Shown here piece by piece: positions 57,198 to 64,000 of a stretch of 64,000 nucleotides of DNA. The position numbers and the translations under genes were made by a program. The stretch's first letter is position 1. Every line of letters begins with the position of its first letter. The notes under the pieces were generated by a model. That model saw only the letters and a program-made list of their open reading frames with translations. It had not been told where the DNA came from and made no database searches. The DNA comes from Trichosporon coremiiforme (taxonomy: Eukaryota > Basidiomycota > Tremellomycetes > Trichosporonales > Trichosporonaceae), in assembly GCA_039545355.1 (NCBI GenBank), contig BCJJ01000001.1, positions 1,672,570-1,736,569 on the forward strand, written 5' to 3'.

Positions 57198-60100
57198 AGG
57201 GCTCCGAACACGTCGAGGGCTCTGAGGACCCCGAGCCCGTCAAGGGCTTCGTTGCCAGCTTAACGAATTATTACTACTTTTTGTCACGACCTAGAATCAT
57301 ACAACTACACAACACCAAACCACATACAGCATCAGTTTTTAGTATTGTACAACCTTACATGGTCTCATCACCATCTCACCTTATAGTCATCACGTATACC
57401 ACCGCTTGGCGCCCATCTCTTCATGGCCGCCGGAATGCATTGTACAATGTAGCTTTGCTACTGGGGCACCCAGCACTCCTGAAACTTACATGAGGGCTTC
57501 GTCAGTCTGCGTCAGTCGGCGCCAGCGAAGTCAACCTCGCGTCGGTAACTGATAAGGTCTGGTCGATTCTCGTAAGCAACGATTCGGTTTACGGACGTCA
57601 TCGTCAACATCCAACCAGGAACTGGGCCCGAGACTATCCCATGTTTCTGTTGGCTGGGGCCCAACTTCTCAAGCATCGTCGTGCCTCTGCGCCCTCCGGT
57701 GGATATCAATTCGTTCCTCAACGAGCGTAGGCAGGCCGCAATCTAGGTATGTTGCGCTCTCGTAAACATTCGATTCAGTTTAAGAGTGTCTCGTTAGCGC
57801 CCACGTGCACACTTAGGTTGAGACAGTCTCGGAGTGCTCCTTCGTATATGACTGCGCTCATCGGTCTGCGTAAGTCCTCACCTTCGACGTCACCGGTGGG
57901 CTGCGAAGATGGCCCGCTCAGCTCTTGGTGACCATTACCAAACGATCCGTGCAGACAACCTCGAGATGCTGTCTCCTGCGTGGAACCATCATAGGGCAGC
58001 TAAAGCTGCCTCAGCAGTGGGCCGCCCCAACGTGTCAACTTGCCCAGTGCCCTCGTTAGTCAACGTCAGTCCAGTGCCGGCAGCTGATAAAGTCTGCACA
58101 CCTCTCGTCAGTGTCTAATCAGTTTGAGATCATCTCGTAAGATCAATGGACTGAGTTTGAGGTCGCTTCGTTCTCTCGTAACAAGCCCTCGAGCTTGAGC
58201 AGGAGTGAGCACCACCTGAGACCAACTTGGGCATGCCTAGCTGCGCTTCTTCTAGCTACCACGTCCCCAGAACCAGACACACCGTAATCCCAGGTCCACT
58301 CGATCTAGCTCGCCAGTTCCAAGGCCCAGGTCCGCAGTGCAGATACCCCGAAGCGGGAAAATCTGCATCCTGAGCAGATGCGCCGCCCAGCGCTGCGATC
58401 GCAGCTCAAGCGATCGCGCAGCCAGCTGCGTATTGACCCGGAGGCAGTGTTGGTGTTGATAACGCGAGGAACGAGACGATGAGAATCAAGAAGCAGACTA
58501 AGCTGTAAGATTTAGCCTTAGTTGTCTTCAAACTCGGATGTTACGAAAGAATTGACGTAGCGGTTGGATCCGGGTGTTGATATGAATGGCTCTCTGTACG
58601 CAGCACCACTGAAGAGGATGTGGTGGAGCAGTGGAGTCAGATCATGGAGAGTTTCTCAGGAGGTTCCCAGGCATCTAGGTTGGGTTGTCTGGTTCCTCCG
58701 AACAGGTCCTATTCCTCGTGTTCCTCGATTTGGCAGGTCCCAACAGGTCTCAGCATACGCGCGAGAAACTTGAAGTTTAATGCGCCATCGCAGCTGCGCT
58801 GGCGATATGTGGCATCGGCCGCAGCAGTCCCAACTGCCCACACCGCCTGGATCCGAGACCGTCCTGCCTGAATGCCAGATCAATGTCCCACGGTACCCAG
58901 GGCTAACTGTTGGCGGTGGGCACGAATCAGACGAAAGGAAGAGCAACGCTGAGCTTTCGTCGACGCCAGGCAGACGTTCGCATGCACGTTCGATGCTATG
59001 AGTCTGGTGCGTCTCTCCACTTCCCTTGACTCAGCTCGGATTCCCCTACTCCGACATAGGTGGCTCCAAGGATGCTTAGGGACCATAGGGTGGCGACAAC
59101 CCACTGTGTACGCATGGACGCGCGGTGGTGAGGTCGGTGGCCTTGCGTCGCTTGTTGTGTACCCCTTGGTTGTGAGGTAAGCGGTGTGGAGTGATCTCAT
59201 CAAACGGATCAAAGTTCGCCGTCCGTTGGCCACCCTGTCTTCTGGTCGCCGGTGCACCACACTCCCAGGACACTGATACAGTATGTACGGGAGATACGCA
59301 GAGATGACGGCAGCTCTAGGCGGCAGGAAAGGCGACTTTGCCGTCCCAGGAGAATCCAGGAGTGGGAGAGGAAGGGTATGAGGGCTCATGGCATGCGGAC
59401 CTTACGGTAACAGGTAGGTCATGTGCTCGGCACTCTCACCACTGGGCACCACTTGGCCTCATGGATCCATGGTTCTGTGACAGAAACAGAATCATGGACG
59501 CACGTACGTACGTCACGTTCATCGCGCGCACGTCCGTCAGGTGTCAGGTGTCGAACACCAGACCAAACGAAACCGCATGGCACAGGTCCCATTCGAGACA
59601 AATGCCGCACGCGGCTGTAATGTTATTCTCGGCGCCCGTCACTGCTGCTAGAACAGATGGAGCGTCGGATTACTCACGCCGCTCACGCTCATTGCGGCGT
59701 GATCCTCCAGTCAGCAGACAAGCAGATTCCACGGCGTAGTGCGGTGTGACCCCGCCACTTTGCCACCCCGCTCATATCAGCTTAGTCCGCTCGGGCCACT
59801 ACGCCGGTACGGTGGTGACGCCGGCGGTGCGCCGTGAGATCCATTTTGCCACTGGCGCCGGGGGATTGTGAACGAGAGACGGCTGTTCTGCCGAGGGTAT
59901 ACCTCTGCCCGGCGCCGGACCGGGTACACCGGGTGAGTGAGGCGTACGCACGACGGCTGATACAGTTCGCGATCTGAATGGTGAATGCGCCGAGGACACG
60001 CCGAGGACGCGCCGCGCTCGCAGTGCCTCTCACGCGTGCAATTCAGTTGCAACCCCGGCCATCTCGTAACCAGCCCCATGTGATGCCTCCCATGCCGTGC

Positions 60101-62402
60101 CCGCCCACTTATCACCCAGGCATGCCTGTCACGGCTCCCTTTCGCGTTCTGCGTGCGTAGACGACGTAAGCGAGCCTTGTACCGTGCCTGTCGGACATGT
60201 TTCCACTCACTCATGGCCACTCACGAGAAGGGCACTCACCGGCACACACGGTAGAACCCAACCTTGCACTGGCTCCACTGGTATGCCCGACAAACCTGAC
60301 GCACCCACTGTCAGTCGCCAGGAGCAATCGTGAGCAATTGTATCGAGCTTGCTCCTTCACTTGACGACCCGCTTCGCCACACATTCGGTGGAGCATCCAA
60401 AGCAAACGCAAAAGCCTATCTCTGGCCAAAGTCGCCAGACTAATGGCGGCCGCCGAGCATTCCGGCCGTGCTGTCTCGGTGTGAGGTGTGAGGCGTGATG
60501 CGCTATCTGCGTTCCAAGTCGGACATGACGCTCGCAATCCAGATCGACATGACATTGCTCACGTTGCTCGCCCGCTCGCCTGTTGGTTGGATGCCGATGC
60601 TCACCCACCCCGAGGACTCCGCACTCTTCCCCCGCACGCACACTAGTGGCCGAAGCTAACGAACCTTCTTCACCGTCATTACTCCTCGCTAGCGTCTGGC
60701 GGCCCTGTACCCCACACTCCGGAGAACTGTCGGACAGACCACCGCGGATGCCATGCGTAAGCCGAGCCCTCGATCCTACTGGAAGAACGCTGGAAATGGA
60801 TCGCAGTCGTCGTAGCCCGAGATCGAGATCGTAGCTGCTATAGCTTGCCGTAGCTCATGAGAGCTCGAGAGCTCTAAAGAAAGATCTTTCGCGAGCGTTA
60901 TTCTGCCGTTCTGCCATGCACCGAACTCCCTTGCATAGGATGAACCAGTGCAGTCGCCGTTGCCGTTGTTCGCGACCCCGTCCCTGCTCCCTGCATGCCC
61001 TGCATCATGAGAAGACACTCGTCGCATCGAACACTGCTTGCTGCTTTTCGTGCCTGCTTCATGCTTCACGCAGTGCAATACCCCAGATGCGGTGCCTTGC
61101 GCGCGGTGCCTCCGGGCACTGCAAACTGTCAAGTGGCACGACGCGTTTGCTTTTTCTGGACATCAGTAGCCCATTGTGCACCAGCACCGCACCTCGCACC
61201 TGAGGCACAGCACCAGAACAAGGCACCAGCAGACAATCCTTCTGGCCACAGACCCTTCTGCAGACCTTCCCACCTGTGCGCACTGGGTGAATCAGCCGAG
61301 CGCCGAGAAACTCTCAGACTGAGATCGGGGGAAACGCTGTATACCTAACATGCCTGACAATTCACTGATCGGAACGTCTAAGGGCCACACGGTCGCATTC
61401 CAACCGCATGGTCCTTGTGAACCGTGTGAGGGGTGTGAGGGGGTCCCACACCCCCAGAGTGACCACGGTGACCTCAGTGACCTTGGCATATCACTAACCG
61501 ATCAAGCTTGAATTCATTAATGATGGCTGGCGCTGTCCGGTCAGGACCATACGCGATGGCTGCGTGATGGTTCCCAGAACACAGACAACGTTCATGCCTG
61601 ACATGCATGCATGCTTTCCCAGCGTTCTGGTCTCACCCGACAAAAGTCACCGCCGGCTCTGGTCCTGTTCGCTTATGCTTGAGAACGAGCCAAGTCGAAC
61701 ACTTGCCCCGGCCAAGAGGATGCCTAGCTCAACAAGCGGAGAAGAACGTTACCTGCCATCACTTTAAGTTAATGGGAACGCCGTGCCTATGCCGTCACCT
61801 TGATCCTTGCTCGCAACCCTGCAGTGGTGCAGGCTCGCACCCCCGTACCCCCTCACACAGAACACCGCGTGCTACGGTGTGGATCCACCAGGGTCCAGTG
61901 TGTCGTTGGATCGATCAGGAGGAGCCACCCGGCCACACGCGCTTGTTCTCAAGAGATGCAGCGTGCCGGCAACTAACCAGTGCACTTGCACCAGCTCCAG
62001 CTCCAGTGCCGCTTCCCTGCATGCATGGGTGCCCGCGTGTCGTGCCCCGCCGCTGGTGCTGCGCCTCTCGGCGCCTTGCCGCCAGTGTCAATGTAATCGC
62101 CTCGGCGTCTACCCAAGACTGCGCGCTAGTGATCCTAGGTCTTGGCCTGGACACTGACTAGGCGTTCGCTGGATCACACAGCTCGCAGCTAAATCTGACC
62201 TAGACTCCACACGACATCATTCCCTTCGATCCCTTGCTGTCCATCAGTACTTAACTCTCGCCGCTGCGCATTCTCCTTTCTCTTTCCCCCAGGTCTTGAT
62301 CACTCTTCCCATCAACTTGTTGCTCATACCACATTAACCTCGCTCGCTCCTTCGACACATCTGTCTGCCCCGCCCCTACCCTACCTGCACCGACCAACGA
62401 AG
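57198..62402. other. Gene-free stretch, about 5.2 kb
   Basis: No supportable gene on either strand. The left part holds a weak repeat (57500-58200). The right end is the promoter of the exoglucanase, with CT-rich blocks at 62267-62312 and just before the ATG. Confidence 0.5.
57500..58200. repeat. Weak dispersed repeat (CTCGTAA / CAGTTTGAG elements)
   Basis: Related segments occur at about 57545-57600, 57755-57795, 58080-58140 and 58135-58180. Shared pieces are CTGATAARGTCTG, CTCGTAAR and GATTCAGTTTRAG followed by TCTCGT. Alignment is approximate and copies are strongly diverged. Confidence 0.35.
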
Positions 62403-63931
62403 ATGCTGCTCGGCCAGCTCTCCGTCCTCCTCTCCCTCCTGGGTGGCTCGGCCCTCGCGGCACCGTTCACTCAGCCTGAAGCTAGGTCGGTGAGTATCCG
62501 TCTTCCATCCCACGCGGCGCGGACATCTTAGGGCCTTCCCTGCACCCACGCCCCCCGCTGCCACCATTCCGCCCCGTAGACGCGTGTTTGAAATAGGTGC
62601 TAACGATAACAGGACAACGCCACTCTCGAGGCACGTTCTGTCAATCTCGGATTCCCTTACGGATCCGAGAAGATTCGTGGTGTCAATCTTGGTGGTGTGA
62701 GTACAATTGATGGTCGTTTGCCACAGTGGAATTTTGGGTCCACAATGGCAACGACAATGTGCGCAGGCAGTGCTGACCATGACAGTGGCTCGTCATCGAG
62801 CCGTGGATCACCCCTTCGCTGTTCGACCAGACCGGTAACGACGGCATCATTGACGAGTGGACCTTTGGCCAGAACCAGGACCGCGGTGCGGCTCAGTCTG
62901 CTCTCAGGCGCCACTGGGACTCTTGGATTACGGAGGACGACTTCCGTCAGATCAAGGACGCCGGTCTGAACCACGTTCGCATCCCCATCGGCTACTGGGC
63001 CTGGGACGTCTCGGGTGGCGAGCCCTACATCCAGGGCCAGATCGAGTACCTCGACCGGGCCATCGGCTGGGCGCGCAACACTGGTCTCAAGGTCATCATT
63101 GACCTGCACGGTGCCCCTGGCTCGCAGAACGGCTTCGACAACTCGGGCCAGTACGGTTACATCGGCTGGCCCGACAACGGCAACAACCTTGAGCGCACCA
63201 AGAACGTCCTTGGCCAGATTGCGAAGAAGTACGCCGACCCTCAGTACTGGCAGGTCGTCACCGCCCTCTCCCTGCTCAACGAGCCCGCAGCGTTCGATGG
63301 CAAGGTCGCCAACGTCCTGAGGCAGTTCTGGCGTGACGCTTACGGCGCCGCCCGCTTCCCCTGGGGCAACTCTAACCAGAGCGGCCTGCTTCTGATCATC
63401 TCGGACGGCTTCCAGCCCCTCAGCTCGTGGAACAACTACATGGAGGAGCCCAACTACCAGAGCGTCGCTGTCGACAACCACTACTACCAGGTATTCAACT
63501 GCGACGGGAACCGCATGAACTGGGACCAGCACCTCCAGGACATCTGCAACAAGCGCAATGACTGGTGGAGCGCTGACCTCTGGCTCCTCGTCGGCGAGTG
63601 GTCTCTCGCGACGACCGACTGTGCCCGCTACCTGAACGGCCGCGGCAAGGGTGCCCGCTACGAGGGCAACCTCGACGGCTGCTCGTGGGTCGGCTCGTGC
63701 AACGGCAAGTCTGGAAACGGCGACAACTTCTCAAACGAGTACAAGCAGTTCCTCCGCAAGTCGTTCGACATCTACACGCAGGCTATGGAGCAGACGGGTG
63801 AGGGCTGGACCTTCTGGACCTGGAAGGCCGAGGAGGCGGCGGAGTGGAGCTACAAGGACGGCATGCGTCTCGGCTTCATCCCCCGCAACCCGACCGACCA
63901 CCAGACCTCACTCAACTCGATCTGCGGTTAG
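62403..63931 (+). CDS. EXG1: Secreted exo-beta-1,3-glucanase, glycoside hydrolase family 5
   Basis: Releases glucose from cell-wall beta-1,3-glucan. Exons 62403-62489, 62613-62696, 62786-63931; 438 aa, normal for fungal Exg1. A signal peptide (MLLGQLSVLLSLLGGSALA) is followed by a short propeptide with possible processing sites (PEARS, LEARS). The GH5 subfamily 9 core is clear: GVNLGGWLVIEPWITPSLF, HVRIPIGYWAWD and IDLHGAPGSQNGFDNSG. The acid/base is Glu223 (LLNEP) and the nucleophile Glu328 (VGEWS). The C-terminal WTFWTWKAEEAAEWSY is also typical. No GPI signal, so the enzyme should be secreted or periplasmic. Codons are strongly C-ending. Introns of 123 and 89 nt interrupt only the N-terminal part. 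Confidence 0.95.
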
Positions 63932-64000
63932 TAACTGTGACGACTCGGAAGTGAACGAAGAGAAGAAGATCAGAAGTATAGTCGGCTAGTTGCCCATGTC

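Overview
The window is nuclear DNA of a filamentous-fungus/yeast type eukaryote, almost certainly a basidiomycete and probably a tremellomycete of the Trichosporonales type. The evidence is GC-rich coding sequence with C-ending codons, many small GT..AG introns with CTNAC-like branch sites, no polycistronic spacing, and gene families typical of such yeasts (Zn2Cys6 regulators, Erg7, eIF4B/Tif3, Fmp25, metacaspase, exo-beta-1,3-glucanase). No sequence search could be run; the order is inferred.

Layout. 1-11.2 kb: a partial Zn2Cys6 regulator (minus), an acetamidase-type amidase (minus), a microbial-type PARG-domain protein with a PCNA-binding-like N-terminus (plus), and a small Zn2Cys6 regulator with a 712-nt intron (minus). 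11.2-18.0 kb: a long gene-free stretch containing a diverged tandem array of about 100-bp units with a hairpin-like core. 18.0-22.8 kb: metacaspase, the coactivator MBF1, and a secreted CAP/SCP protein (all minus). 22.8-27.6 kb: gene-free. 27.6-33.0 kb: O-acetylhomoserine sulfhydrylase and an AAAP amino-acid transporter (both plus). 34.3-42.4 kb: lanosterol synthase (minus), divergent eIF4B (plus), and a third Zn2Cys6 regulator (minus) with an 879-nt intron. 42.4-46.5 kb: gene-free. 46.5-49.3 kb: a short ORF, a 123-aa F-box-like/CxxC protein and a decayed longer relative. 49.5-57.2 kb: Fmp25-like RCC1 protein and complex I 24-kDa subunit (divergent pair), XPG/FEN1-family nuclease and SLC35F-like transporter (divergent pair). 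57.2-62.4 kb: gene-free, with a second weak repeat. 62.4-63.9 kb: secreted GH5 exo-beta-1,3-glucanase.

Most genes are unrelated housekeeping functions, not a pathway cluster. Two themes connect some of them: mitochondrial respiratory biogenesis (FMP25 with NUO-24 on one shared promoter), and nitrogen/sulfur nutrition (amidase, Met17-type enzyme and amino-acid transporter, well separated). Intron sizes in the 39 introns I modelled run from 31 to 879 nt. The most unusual items are the hairpin-core array, the PIP-box PARG, a frame-shifted conserved peptide in the metacaspase, and the decaying F-box/CxxC pair. Exon models were built by hand from splice sites, phase and protein continuity; there are no transcript data.
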